A model generated the notes under the pieces. It had not been told where the DNA came from, searched no databases, and was given only the letters and a program-made list of their open reading frames with translations. From HK-STAS-PATE-36 sp964610345 (lineage in GTDB: Bacteria; Patescibacteriota; Saccharimonadia; Saccharimonadales; JAGQNJ01), in assembly GCA_964610345.1 (NCBI GenBank), contig CAZSVQ010000003.1:1-40028 (forward strand): 40,028 bases of DNA, in the 5' to 3' direction. Positions 8,323-15,818 of the stretch are shown piece after piece. Each line of letters opens with the position of its first letter. The first letter of the stretch is position 1. The position numbers and the translations under genes were made by a program.

Positions 8323-8751
8323 TTAACGGCGTTTACGTCGATTTTTGAGTTCTGCAACTTTTAATCTTACAGATGTACGGTCTAGCATTGTTTGAGCATG
8401 GTCAAGCGACATTTGATCTTTTGCATCTTTAAGCAAGTTTTTAGCTTCTTGGTGAGCCTTTTCAGCTTCTTGCTGGTTAATTTCTTCTGGCACGTCAGCT
8501 TCATCAACCAATACTTTCACTGTATTATTGACAATTTCAATTACACCTCCGTTGGTTGCATAAATATCCATGAAATCATCGGGATCTCCAGCTTTTTTTC
8601 GCACTTTAATAACGCCTGTTGTTGCCAAGCTAACTAGAGGAGAATGGTGCTCAAAAACAGCAATTTGACCTTGTGGAGTAGGCAATAGCACTTCGTGCAC
8701 ATCGTTAGACGATTTTGTGCCACTTAAAGTTACTAGTTTAAATTTAAGCAT
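8323..8751 (-). CDS. atpC: ATP synthase epsilon subunit
   Basis: This 142-residue epsilon subunit belongs to the F1 central stalk and contacts gamma. The N-terminal beta-sandwich is recognisable (KFKLVTLSGT at the start, LLPTPQGQIAVFEHHSPLVSL near 22-42, TNGGVIEIVNNTVKVLVDEA near 66-86). The C-terminal helical hairpin that inhibits ATP hydrolysis in many bacteria is present (about residues 90-142) and ends in a basic KNRRKRR tail. It is the last gene of the operon and overlaps the 81-residue gene before it by 8 nt, so translation is probably coupled. I see no strong terminator after it. Confidence 0.92.
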   Translation of the reverse strand: MLKFKLVTLSGTKSSNDVHEVLLPTPQGQIAVFEHHSPLVSLATTGVIKVRKKAGDPDDFMDIYATNGGVIEIVNNTVKVLVDEADVPEEINQQEAEKAHQEAKNLLKDAKDQMSLDHAQTMLDRTSVRLKVAELKNRRKRR

Positions 8752-8989
8752 CGTTTCCTTCTAAAAACTTGTCTATTGCAAGCGTACCCGATAAATGTCT
8801 GGGATGAGGGCTTTTAGTTTCTTGATCTAAAACTTCTAAATCATCTAAAACGGACATTTGAGCCAAATGGGCGACATAGTCATTCGAAACTGGAGGACCA
8901 TCAGCATACTGCATATGTAGTAAATTATATCGATTAGTAACTGCTTGCTCAAAATCCGCTTCAAAACTTTTTAAATCTTCTGGTGACAT
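8744..8989 (-). CDS. Small unrecognised protein between atpD and atpC
   Basis: This 81-residue acidic protein matches nothing I recognise. It has no membrane segment and no cysteine. Its ATG overlaps the atpD stop codon by one base (TAATG), and its 3' end overlaps atpC by 8 nt, so it is fully built into the translational chain of the ATP synthase operon. A short stretch, YADG followed by a region ending in LEVLDQE (about residues 28-57), resembles YADG...YEVLNDE in the 84-residue gene after atpA; this could be distant kinship or chance. A role as assembly factor, regulator or extra F1 subunit is only inferred from position. Confidence 0.75.
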   Translation of the reverse strand: MSPEDLKSFEADFEQAVTNRYNLLHMQYADGPPVSNDYVAHLAQMSVLDDLEVLDQETKSPHPRHLSGTLAIDKFLEGNDA

Positions 8990-10374
8990 TATTTTACCTC
9001 TTTAATTGTACCTTTCATGTAAAAGGCGCTTTCTGGCTTATCATCGTGCTTACCGTCTAATATTTCACGGAATCCAGCAATCGTATCTTTTAGTGATACA
9101 TATTTACCTGGGTTACCAGTAAAGACTTCAGCTACGTGGAAAGGTTGGGTTAAAAATCGTTGGATACGGCGAGCACGAGCCACAGTTTGCTTATCTTCAT
9201 CGCTAAGTTCTTCCATACCCAAAATTGCAATTATATCTTGCAAATCTTTATAACGCTGGAGAATTCTTTGAACTTCTCGGGCTACGTCATAGTGTTCTTG
9301 GCCAACAATTTCAGGATCCAAAATGGTAGAAGAGCTATCAAGAGGATCGACTGCCGGGTACAAACCTAATTCCGTTAGAGCCCGGTTAAGTACGATTGTA
9401 GAATCTAGGTGGGCAAAAGTTGTAGCTGGGGCAGGATCGGTAGTATCATCAGCTGGCACATACACCGCCTGAACAGATGTAATTGAGCCCTTTTTAGTTG
9501 ATGTAATGCGTTCTTGCAAGGCACCCATCTCTTGAGCTAAGTTTGGTTGGTATCCTACGGCTGATGGTAACCGGCCAAGCAAAGCTGAAACTTCGGCACC
9601 TGCTTGAGTAAAACGAAAGATGTTATCCACAAACAACAACACATCCTTACCTTCGTCACGAAAACCTTCAGCTATTGTTAGGCCACTTAAGGCTACCCGC
9701 AATCGAGCCCCTGGCGGTTCGTTCATTTGCCCGAAGACTAGGCTAGTTTTGTCTAGCACACCTGATTCTTCCATTTCATAATATAGGTCATTACCTTCGC
9801 GTGTTCGCTCTCCAACACCGGCAAAAACAGAAGTACCGCCATGTTGCTTAGCGATATTATCAATAAACTCAGTAATCAAAACTGTTTTACCAACACCTGC
9901 ACCACCAAACAACCCAACTTTACCACCCTTAGCAACTGGGCAGATTAAATCAATCACTTTAATACCCGTTTCTAGCACTTCTGTCTCGCCGGATTGGTCA
10001 GATAGGGCAGGTGGATTGCGGTGGATTGGCGCGCGGGTCTTAAAATCTGCTTTTTTGCCATCAATTGGTTCACCAATCACATTAAACATGCGTCCGGAAG
10101 TTTCTTTGCCAATTGGCACACTAATTGGTGCGCCAGTATCAACAATCTTAGCTCCACGCTCTAGGCCATCAGTAGAACTTAAGCTAATTGCACGTACGCT
10201 AGTTTCGCTCAAATGCTGCGCAACTTCAAAGACAATTGTTTTATCTTCTACCTCTACTTTAAGTGCATTATAAATTGCTGGCAAATTACCCGCCTCAAAT
10301 TCGGCATCAATCACCACGCCTACAATTTGGGTTATTTTTCCTGCTTTTGTTTTTTCTTTAGTTATTGTTGCCAT
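8989..10374 (-). CDS. atpD: ATP synthase beta subunit
   Basis: This is the catalytic F1 subunit, 461 residues, of normal length. Walker A GGAGVGKT is at residues 157-164, the catalytic glutamate lies in GER (188-190), and ALSGLTIAEGFRDE and LLFVDNIFRFTQAG follow as in all beta subunits. The region corresponding to DELSEED reads EELSDEDK. Compared with the usual order gamma-beta-epsilon, small genes sit on both sides: the 104-residue gene ends 2 nt before its ATG, and the 81-residue gene starts on its stop codon. ATG is chosen because it lies just after the upstream stop and fits family length. Confidence 0.98.
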   Translation of the reverse strand: MATITKEKTKAGKITQIVGVVIDAEFEAGNLPAIYNALKVEVEDKTIVFEVAQHLSETSVRAISLSSTDGLERGAKIVDTGAPISVPIGKETSGRMFNVIGEPIDGKKADFKTRAPIHRNPPALSDQSGETEVLETGIKVIDLICPVAKGGKVGLFGGAGVGKTVLITEFIDNIAKQHGGTSVFAGVGERTREGNDLYYEMEESGVLDKTSLVFGQMNEPPGARLRVALSGLTIAEGFRDEGKDVLLFVDNIFRFTQAGAEVSALLGRLPSAVGYQPNLAQEMGALQERITSTKKGSITSVQAVYVPADDTTDPAPATTFAHLDSTIVLNRALTELGLYPAVDPLDSSSTILDPEIVGQEHYDVAREVQRILQRYKDLQDIIAILGMEELSDEDKQTVARARRIQRFLTQPFHVAEVFTGNPGKYVSLKDTIAGFREILDGKHDDKPESAFYMKGTIKEVK

Positions 10375-10376
10375 TA

Positions 10377-10691
10377 TTATTCTCCTTTTATCTCTCTTGT
10401 TTCTACTTGTTTTCTGAATTTGTTCATTCTGCGAATTTCTATCACCCTATCACTGAATGGCCTATCTTGAGCTTTTATGTATTCTTCAGATATTTCATTA
10501 ACCACATCTACCAACCCCAAGGTTATCGATACTACATATTTTGCACAACCCTCGGCTGCTGCATACCTAACTGGAGCTGTATTAGGGCTAATATTAGAAT
10601 AATCCATGGCTTCAGCAATTAATTTGTCAGCGCTTTCTAAATCTTTAACAAATTGTAATTCAACGGCATTTGGTGAATAATCTAAGGTCAT
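10377..10691 (-). CDS. Small unrecognised protein between atpG and atpD
   Basis: This 104-residue protein is unrecognised and has no membrane segment. Predicted helices cover most of it, and the C-terminus is Arg/Lys-rich (RRMNKFRKQVETREIKGE). The start overlaps the atpG stop by 4 nt (ATGA), and it ends 2 nt before atpD, so expression is tied to gamma and beta. A single Cys sits near residue 49. Function is unknown; the location suggests it works with or on F1. Confidence 0.75.
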   Translation of the reverse strand: MTLDYSPNAVELQFVKDLESADKLIAEAMDYSNISPNTAPVRYAAAEGCAKYVVSITLGLVDVVNEISEEYIKAQDRPFSDRVIEIRRMNKFRKQVETREIKGE

Positions 10692-11557
10692 TTTATAGCC
10701 TCCGCACCACCAGTTATTTCGGCTAGCTCCTGAGTAATACTGGCTTGACGCAAGGTATTAAAAGCAAGAGTTAAATCATCGACTAACTCATTGGCGTTAT
10801 CAGTTGCGTTTTTCATAGCCATCATTCGCATAGAATGTTCGCTGGCCTGTGCTTCATAAAACACCTGAGTGAGCTGAGACTCAATTAACCGTTCGGTCAC
10901 GCTATCTAAAACTTCTTTTGGAGAAGGCTCAAAAATTGCCGCTCCAAGATCTGGTGTTACAGTAGTTTCTGTAAACGCTGCCGGCAAAATTCTATCAACC
11001 GTAACTTCTTGAACAACACTGGACTTATAATCGGTATAGAGGATATCAACAGAGTCAACTTTTTTATCTTTATATAGTTCAATCATAGTATTGAGTATTG
11101 GCCGTAAGTCGTTGGCGGTTGGTTGTTCCACAAAATCAGTATAAACTCCAATAATTTCTACCCCGTCTAACTGAGATACAAATTGCGAGGCTTGTTTGCC
11201 AATTACAATAATTTTTGGGGTGATCATGTCTTCTTTATCAGATTGTAGTTCGCGGGTTAATCGACGCAATACGTTGCTATTATATGCACCAGCTAAGCCG
11301 CGGTCACTAGTGATAACTATATACAATTTTGTATTTTCTAATAATCTAATTTGGAACAATGGATGATTGCTAACATCTGTGAGTTCACGCAGTCTAGTTA
11401 AGATTTCTCGTGCAAGGTGCGAATAATCACGCGTTTTAACCGCTTGTTCTTGCGCCCGACGCATTTTGCTAGCACTAACTAATTCCATAGCCTTAGTAAT
11501 CTGCTTTGTGTTCTTAACGCTGGTAATGCGGCGCTTGAGCGCAATTGTATTAGCCAT
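10688..11557 (-). CDS. atpG: ATP synthase gamma subunit
   Basis: This 289-residue gamma subunit is the rotor shaft of F1. The N-terminal helix KRRITSVKNTKQITKAMELV and the C-terminal helix with NATDNANELVDDL and ITQELAEITGG pair as the central coiled coil. The middle Rossmann-like domain includes ITSDRGLAGAYN. Length is normal. It overlaps the 84-residue gene upstream by 8 nt and the 104-residue gene downstream by 4 nt. Confidence 0.97.
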   Translation of the reverse strand: MANTIALKRRITSVKNTKQITKAMELVSASKMRRAQEQAVKTRDYSHLAREILTRLRELTDVSNHPLFQIRLLENTKLYIVITSDRGLAGAYNSNVLRRLTRELQSDKEDMITPKIIVIGKQASQFVSQLDGVEIIGVYTDFVEQPTANDLRPILNTMIELYKDKKVDSVDILYTDYKSSVVQEVTVDRILPAAFTETTVTPDLGAAIFEPSPKEVLDSVTERLIESQLTQVFYEAQASEHSMRMMAMKNATDNANELVDDLTLAFNTLRQASITQELAEITGGAEAIK

Positions 11558-11804
11558 CTATATCCTGTCCTTCCAGAATGTTTGGATCAATAAAAATACC
11601 TACTATACGCATTAAGGTCTCAGGTTGATCAGCAAACTCATCATTCAGTACTTCATATGCCTGCTCAAGACCTTTATAGTAACCTGCCGCGTGGAGCTGA
11701 CTTGCTATACTGCCACCATCGGCGTAGCGGTGTTTAAACGTCGGATTCAAATTTAACGGCCGCTCACCAACAACTGCATAAGGATCGTATTCAAATCCAG
11801 TCAT
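11550..11804 (-). CDS. Small unrecognised protein between atpA and atpG
   Basis: This 84-residue protein is unrecognised. It has aromatic-rich N-terminal residues (FEYDPYAVVGERPLNLNP), a YADG motif, a helix around GLEQAYEVLNDE and an acidic C-terminus. No membrane segment or cysteine is present. It begins on the atpA stop codon (TAATG) and overlaps atpG by 8 nt, so it is translated in chain with both. It shares the YADG and LE-x-EVL features with the 81-residue gene after atpD. Function is unknown; a role in F1 assembly or regulation is inferred from context only. Confidence 0.75.
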   Translation of the reverse strand: MTGFEYDPYAVVGERPLNLNPTFKHRYADGGSIASQLHAAGYYKGLEQAYEVLNDEFADQPETLMRIVGIFIDPNILEGQDIDG

Positions 11805-13336
11805 TACGACTCCTTATACTCCTTGGCGATTTCTTTAGCGGTTTCTACAATCAGAGCAACTGTTTTTTCGGTTGGCTTATCACCTTTGTCAAGCTCGGTC
11901 ATTTCTTTTTTGTTTTGCTTAGACAAAGTCGAAAGTAGGGCACTTTGGGCTTTCTTAACATCTTCAACTGGCACGGTGTCCAGACAGCCCTCGTTAGCAG
12001 AAATCAAGCTAGCGGTTTGCTGCCATACACTTAATGGTGAATACTGTGGTTGCTTTAAAAGTTCCGTTAAGCGTTGGCCACGTTCAATACTCTTTTTAGT
12101 ATCAGCATCAAGGTCAGTACTAAACTGAGCAAAAGCGGCTAACTCTCTAAATTGAGCCAAACTTAGGCGTAAGTTACCAGCCACACTTTTAACAGCCTTG
12201 GTTTGAGCCGAACCACCAACACGCGACACAGAAAGACCAACCGAAATAGCCGGGCGAATTCCCTGATAAAACAAGTTAGTTTCCATAAATATCTGACCAT
12301 CGGTAATAGAAATAACGTTGGTAGGAATATAAGCACTTATATCACCAGCTTGGGTTTCAATAATCGGCAGGGCAGTTAAACTACCGCCTCCAAGTTTGTC
12401 GGATAACTTGGCCGAACGCTCTAGCAAGCGTGAATGCAAATAAAATACATCACCAGGGTAAGCTTCTCGCCCTGGCGGTCGCCTAAGTAGCAGGCTCATC
12501 TGGCGATATGCAGCCGCGTGTTTGGTAAGGTCATCATAAATAATTAATGCGTGTTGCGAATTATCGCGGAAGTATTCACCCATGGCTGTTCCAGCGTATG
12601 GCGCAAGATATTGCAAGCTGGCTGGGTCAGAAGCACTAGTAGCTACAACGATAGTTTGATCCATTACACCTTCACGCTTTAGGCGTTCAACTAGGCGCGC
12701 AACCTTACTTAGTTTTTGGCCAACCGCCACATAGATATTCACTACACCAGTACCTTGCCGATGCTGGTTAATCATTGTATCGAGCGCTACGGCAGTTTTA
12801 CCAGTTTGGCGGTCACCAATAATCAGCTCACGTTGACCACGACCAATTGGCACCATGGCGTCAATTGCTAATAATCCAGTCATTAGAGGTTCATGTACAC
12901 TTTTACGGTCTAAAACTCCAGGAGCTGTTCGTTCTATTAAGCTCGTGTGTTTGGTTTTGATTGGCCCACGGTCGTCTAATGGTCGGCCTAGTGGGTCAAC
13001 CACACGGCCAATCATCTCTGGTCCGACCGGGATTTCTAACACTTTACCACTTAATCTCACTTTAGCACCAGCGCGAACATTGACATCTTCACCAAGCAAT
13101 ACAGCACCTATTTCATCTTCCATTAGATTTAAGGCAAAAGCTGGCACAACCTGACCATCAATTCCATCAATATCAAGCATTTCACTATATCCAGCGTTAC
13201 TCAAACCATAAATCCAGGCAATACCATCACCGACACGGGTGACAACACCAACTTTTTCTGACCCTGATGACTGCTTTAATTGCTCTATAGCACTGCGCAC
13301 ATCTCGGCTTAAGTCTTTTACAGATAACTCACTCAT
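11804..13336 (-). CDS. atpA: ATP synthase alpha subunit
   Basis: This is the non-catalytic nucleotide-binding F1 subunit, 510 residues, standard length. Walker A GDRQTGKT is at residues 174-181. The family signature PAISVGLSVSRVGG follows in the second half, and the N-terminal beta-barrel runs VGVVTRVGDGIAWIYGL. Its ATG overlaps the atpH stop by one base, and its stop overlaps the start of the 84-residue gene by one base. No unusual residues were noticed in the catalytic interface (arginine finger region SVSRVGG intact). Confidence 0.98.
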   Translation of the reverse strand: MSELSVKDLSRDVRSAIEQLKQSSGSEKVGVVTRVGDGIAWIYGLSNAGYSEMLDIDGIDGQVVPAFALNLMEDEIGAVLLGEDVNVRAGAKVRLSGKVLEIPVGPEMIGRVVDPLGRPLDDRGPIKTKHTSLIERTAPGVLDRKSVHEPLMTGLLAIDAMVPIGRGQRELIIGDRQTGKTAVALDTMINQHRQGTGVVNIYVAVGQKLSKVARLVERLKREGVMDQTIVVATSASDPASLQYLAPYAGTAMGEYFRDNSQHALIIYDDLTKHAAAYRQMSLLLRRPPGREAYPGDVFYLHSRLLERSAKLSDKLGGGSLTALPIIETQAGDISAYIPTNVISITDGQIFMETNLFYQGIRPAISVGLSVSRVGGSAQTKAVKSVAGNLRLSLAQFRELAAFAQFSTDLDADTKKSIERGQRLTELLKQPQYSPLSVWQQTASLISANEGCLDTVPVEDVKKAQSALLSTLSKQNKKEMTELDKGDKPTEKTVALIVETAKEIAKEYKES

Positions 13337-13716
13337 TAATTGTTTACTCCTACTTTCAGCTTATTCAATCGGTTACGTACGGTTAGATCCAAGTAATAAT
13401 CATTGGTTTCTATACGTACGCCACCGATAACATTTTTATCAACAATTTCATTTATAACTGCGTTTTCATCACCTATCAAACGCTTAACCTCAGCCTTTAC
13501 AGCACTTGTAGCCGGAACAGCAGTAGTAATTGTAGCCTCTGTTGCACCCTGTAACTTACGTAAGCGAGCTACTTCGCGCATTATCGCACTAAGGTCGGCA
13601 CTTCGGCGTTCAGTAACCACGTAAGCAGCAACTGTTTCAATTAATTTGTCGTTAGAATGCGTTTTGCTTAACTTTAAAACAGCGACTGCTATTTGGTGAA
13701 TGCTGGCCTGAGCCAT
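13336..13716 (-). CDS. atpH: ATP synthase delta subunit, short form
   Basis: This 126-residue protein sits in the delta position between b and alpha. The C-terminal domain is recognisable (NVIGGVRIETNDYYLDLTVRNRLNKL at about residues 95-120 matches the conserved GG-hinge and final helix). Bacterial delta is usually about 175-180 residues. The N-terminal helical domain that binds alpha is therefore much reduced here. The start ATG follows the atpF stop by 2 nt. The short length is not explained by a missed upstream start, because atpF ends immediately before it. Confidence 0.88.
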   Translation of the reverse strand: MAQASIHQIAVAVLKLSKTHSNDKLIETVAAYVVTERRSADLSAIMREVARLRKLQGATEATITTAVPATSAVKAEVKRLIGDENAVINEIVDKNVIGGVRIETNDYYLDLTVRNRLNKLKVGVNN

Positions 13717-13718
13717 AT

Positions 13719-14267
13719 TTAAATGCCTCTCACTTTTGCTAATGCTCGCTCAATCATGTTCATATCTTTATTAACATCGAGTTTTTCTTCGATGATAACT
13801 TCTGTTGCGCTAGCAACAAGCTCGCGGATATCTTTTTCTAGCCCTGCACGAGCTGATTGAACATCATCTTCAATTTTAGCGTGAGCATCAGCCAACATAG
13901 CATCCACCTTGCGAGCTGTCACTTCTTCAGCTTCGCGTAAAATTCCGCCAGCATCTTCACGACTTTGGGCAATAATATTGTCGGCTTCGTTACGTGCTTT
14001 TTTAAGCTCTGCTTCAATCTGTTCAGTAAGTCGTTCTTTTTCGGCCTCCATCTCTCGCCCTAATCGCACACCATCATCTATAGTTCTACGGCGATCTTCA
14101 AGAGTTTTAACAATTTTATCTAACGCAAACTTTTTAATTACCCAGAATAGTAGCAAAAAAGTAACCGCTTGAGCCAAAATCGCCAATGGATCAATGCCAA
14201 GTGCCGCAATCCCTTGCGGTTCTTCACTTGCACCAAAAATAGTTAATAAATTAATAAACTCCATCAT
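13719..14267 (-). CDS. atpF: ATP synthase b subunit
   Basis: This 182-residue peripheral stalk subunit has a membrane helix at about residues 27-45 (LAILAQAVTFLLLFWVIKKF) followed by a long charged coiled coil to the C-terminus. Two adjacent ATGs (14267 and 14264) follow a GAGGAG Shine-Dalgarno site; the second gives slightly better spacing. A 176-nt non-coding stretch with strong RNA structure separates it from atpE. atpH follows after 2 nt. Confidence 0.94.
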   Translation of the reverse strand: MMEFINLLTIFGASEEPQGIAALGIDPLAILAQAVTFLLLFWVIKKFALDKIVKTLEDRRRTIDDGVRLGREMEAEKERLTEQIEAELKKARNEADNIIAQSREDAGGILREAEEVTARKVDAMLADAHAKIEDDVQSARAGLEKDIRELVASATEVIIEEKLDVNKDMNMIERALAKVRGI

Positions 14268-14336
14268 CTCCTCTGTTAATTATATCACCATACACTAGTT
14301 ATTATATATAGATTTGGTGAACTTTTTATGATTAGT

Positions 14337-14444
14337 GTCTTTGATAGAAATCGCGGTGTCGCCGAGATTCAACCTGCGGGACGTACAAATGGTACGTTGA
14401 GAAGTTGAATTCTCAAGCGACAACAATGATCCACGCAAAGAGAC
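14337..14444 (-). promoter_or_regulatory. Structured RNA segment between atpE and atpF
   Basis: Nested inverted repeats are visible: ACGTAC (14381-14386) with GTACGT (14392-14397); GAGATTCAAC (14364-14373) with GTTGAATTCTC (14404-14414, one bulge); GTCGC (14358-14362) with GCGAC (14417-14421); and an outer arm CTTTG (14339-14343) with CAAAG (14436-14440). Together they form one long folded hairpin of about 105 nt that begins at the atpE stop codon. No U-tract follows on the minus strand, so it does not look like a simple terminator. It may stabilise or process the atpE message to raise c-subunit output. Confidence 0.65.
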
Positions 14445-14695
14445 TAGCTCAAAAGGAAGGCGCCTAGTAGAAAGGCTAGTAGCGCTGTAACTTCTACCAT
14501 CGCGGCGATAATAACAATCTGGCCAGCAGCCTTACCAGCTTCTGGGTTTCGCCCAAGAGCCTTCATGTAGCTTGCACCAATCCATGCTAAACCAAAAGCG
14601 GCCGAGCCAAGTGCTATGCCAAGCATGACACCTTTAGCAACAATCGGTGTGCTACTTGCAGCTTCTGCTGCAAAAGTTGTAATATTTGGAACCAT
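14444..14695 (-). CDS. atpE: ATP synthase c subunit
   Basis: This 83-residue proteolipid of the Fo rotor ring has two membrane helices (about 18-46 and 55-82) joined by the polar loop R49-N50-P51. The ion-binding carboxylate is E68 (in AAMVEVTALL). The residues around it do not match the Na+-type pattern (V-x-E-S/T), so proton coupling is more likely. ATG 14695 is chosen over an upstream in-frame start because AAGGAG stands just before it and the family has no such N-terminal extension. It lies between atpB and the structured region preceding atpF. Confidence 0.95.
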   Translation of the reverse strand: MVPNITTFAAEAASSTPIVAKGVMLGIALGSAAFGLAWIGASYMKALGRNPEAGKAAGQIVIIAAMVEVTALLAFLLGAFLLS

Positions 14696-14767
14696 TATTT
14701 CTCCTTTGCCGTGCACGTTACTAAAACGCACCCGGGCTTAAATTTTATTTTAATTGTAAATGGTTTA

Positions 14768-15613
14768 TCACTGTTTTACGCTCCCGGCTTCGACCGTGCT
14801 AGGAGTATCTGTAGAATGGTGATCATCATCATGGCTATCATCGGCATGGGCGATAGCAAGCCCCAGGTAAGTTGCGCATAATATGGTAAATACATAGGCT
14901 TGAATCCCGGCTACTAACATCTCAAACAGCAAAATCGGGATAACTGCCAATGGCGTTCGGCCACCAGCCAATATCATAGATGTAAAAACCGCCACCAAAA
15001 TTTCGCCAACTGCAGTGTTCAAAAATAAACGCAAACTTAGGCTCAAAATACGCGTGAACTCTCCAAAAACTTCTAAAATCCCAATAAAAAAGTTTATCGG
15101 ATTGAGTGGTTTATTACTAAAATAATGTTGCAAATGCTTTTTTCCACCTTGTTCGCGGATTGATAAAATCTGAACCATCACAATCGCAATTACACTCAGG
15201 GCAATAGTACCGTTTAAGTCTGCTGTGAACGGCCGGAGTAGGGGAGTACCATGAGCCGTTAAGCCTGGACCAACAATAGGCAAAAGCGCAAATAAATTAG
15301 TGAATATAATAAACAAGAAATAAGTGCCGAAAATTGGGGTGTATTTAATGGCGTTAGCGCGTGAACCAAGCGGACCCTCAAGTAAGCCAACTACAAAATC
15401 AACCATTATTTCAATAACTTGCGAAAAGCCTTTTTGGCCATTTATTTTTATTTTTTTAGATGCCCAAACCAAAATAGCACCAATTGCAATCGCACAAATT
15501 ATGCCATAAATCATTGAGTTAGTCACTGTTAGCGGGCCAATTTGAAAAATCGGCTCTGCTTTTAAGCTGATATGAATACCATTATCACCAGAAGCAAATA
15601 TTTTTGCTAACAT
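14768..15613 (-). CDS. atpB: ATP synthase a subunit
   Basis: This 281-residue Fo stator subunit forms the ion half-channels. The essential arginine is R195 in SLSLRLFLN, and the partner helix AGIQAYVFTILCATYLG is near 235-251. After the arginine the common FGNMxAGE reads FLNTAVGE, an unusual variant. The C-terminus is His/Asp-rich (HADDSHDDDHH, 256-266), possibly metal-binding or disordered. ATG 15613 is chosen rather than the TTG at 15622 because GGAGG is 10 nt upstream of the ATG and nearly touches the TTG. It is the first gene of the operon; no atpI precedes it. Confidence 0.95.
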   Translation of the reverse strand: MLAKIFASGDNGIHISLKAEPIFQIGPLTVTNSMIYGIICAIAIGAILVWASKKIKINGQKGFSQVIEIMVDFVVGLLEGPLGSRANAIKYTPIFGTYFLFIIFTNLFALLPIVGPGLTAHGTPLLRPFTADLNGTIALSVIAIVMVQILSIREQGGKKHLQHYFSNKPLNPINFFIGILEVFGEFTRILSLSLRLFLNTAVGEILVAVFTSMILAGGRTPLAVIPILLFEMLVAGIQAYVFTILCATYLGLAIAHADDSHDDDHHSTDTPSTVEAGSVKQ

Positions 15614-15699
15614 TAGAGACAACCTCCAGTAGTATTAACACCTCGAGATACAGTCGTCGTCAAATTAGCGGCGGCCAAATAATAACTCATTCAAACCAT

Positions 15700-15728
15700 A
15701 TTCTAGCAAAGTAACAACAGCGGTGCAA
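15700..15728 (-). promoter_or_regulatory. Promoter of the ATP synthase operon
   Basis: On the minus strand TTGCAC (15723-15728), a 17-nt spacer and TAGAAT (15700-15705), with TG one base ahead of the -10, form a strong extended promoter. It implies a leader of about 80 nt before atpB. Confidence 0.7.
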
Positions 15729-15781
15729 GTAGCTTAAACACAGTTAGCAAACCCGGTAAATAGCCATAAACTAATACAGTA

Positions 15782-15810
15782 TTGCTTTTTAGAGTTTTTT
15801 GTGCTATAAT
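15782..15810 (+). promoter_or_regulatory. Promoter of the 778-residue protein gene, leaderless
   Basis: TTGCTT (15782-15787), a 17-nt spacer and TATAAT (15805-15810), preceded by TG plus one base, end 8 nt before the ATG at 15819. No Shine-Dalgarno site fits, so a leaderless transcript is likely. Confidence 0.75.
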
Positions 15811-15818
15811 TGTTTTTT

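Noticed and set aside
10213..10622. 85-residue plus-strand open frames across the atpD/atpG junction
   Set aside because: They are shadows antisense to beta and the 104-residue gene, Phe/Leu/Tyr-rich without signals.
14268..14443. Missed small gene between atpE and atpF
   Set aside because: No frame with a start and ribosome site of useful length on the minus strand; the region is better explained as folded RNA.
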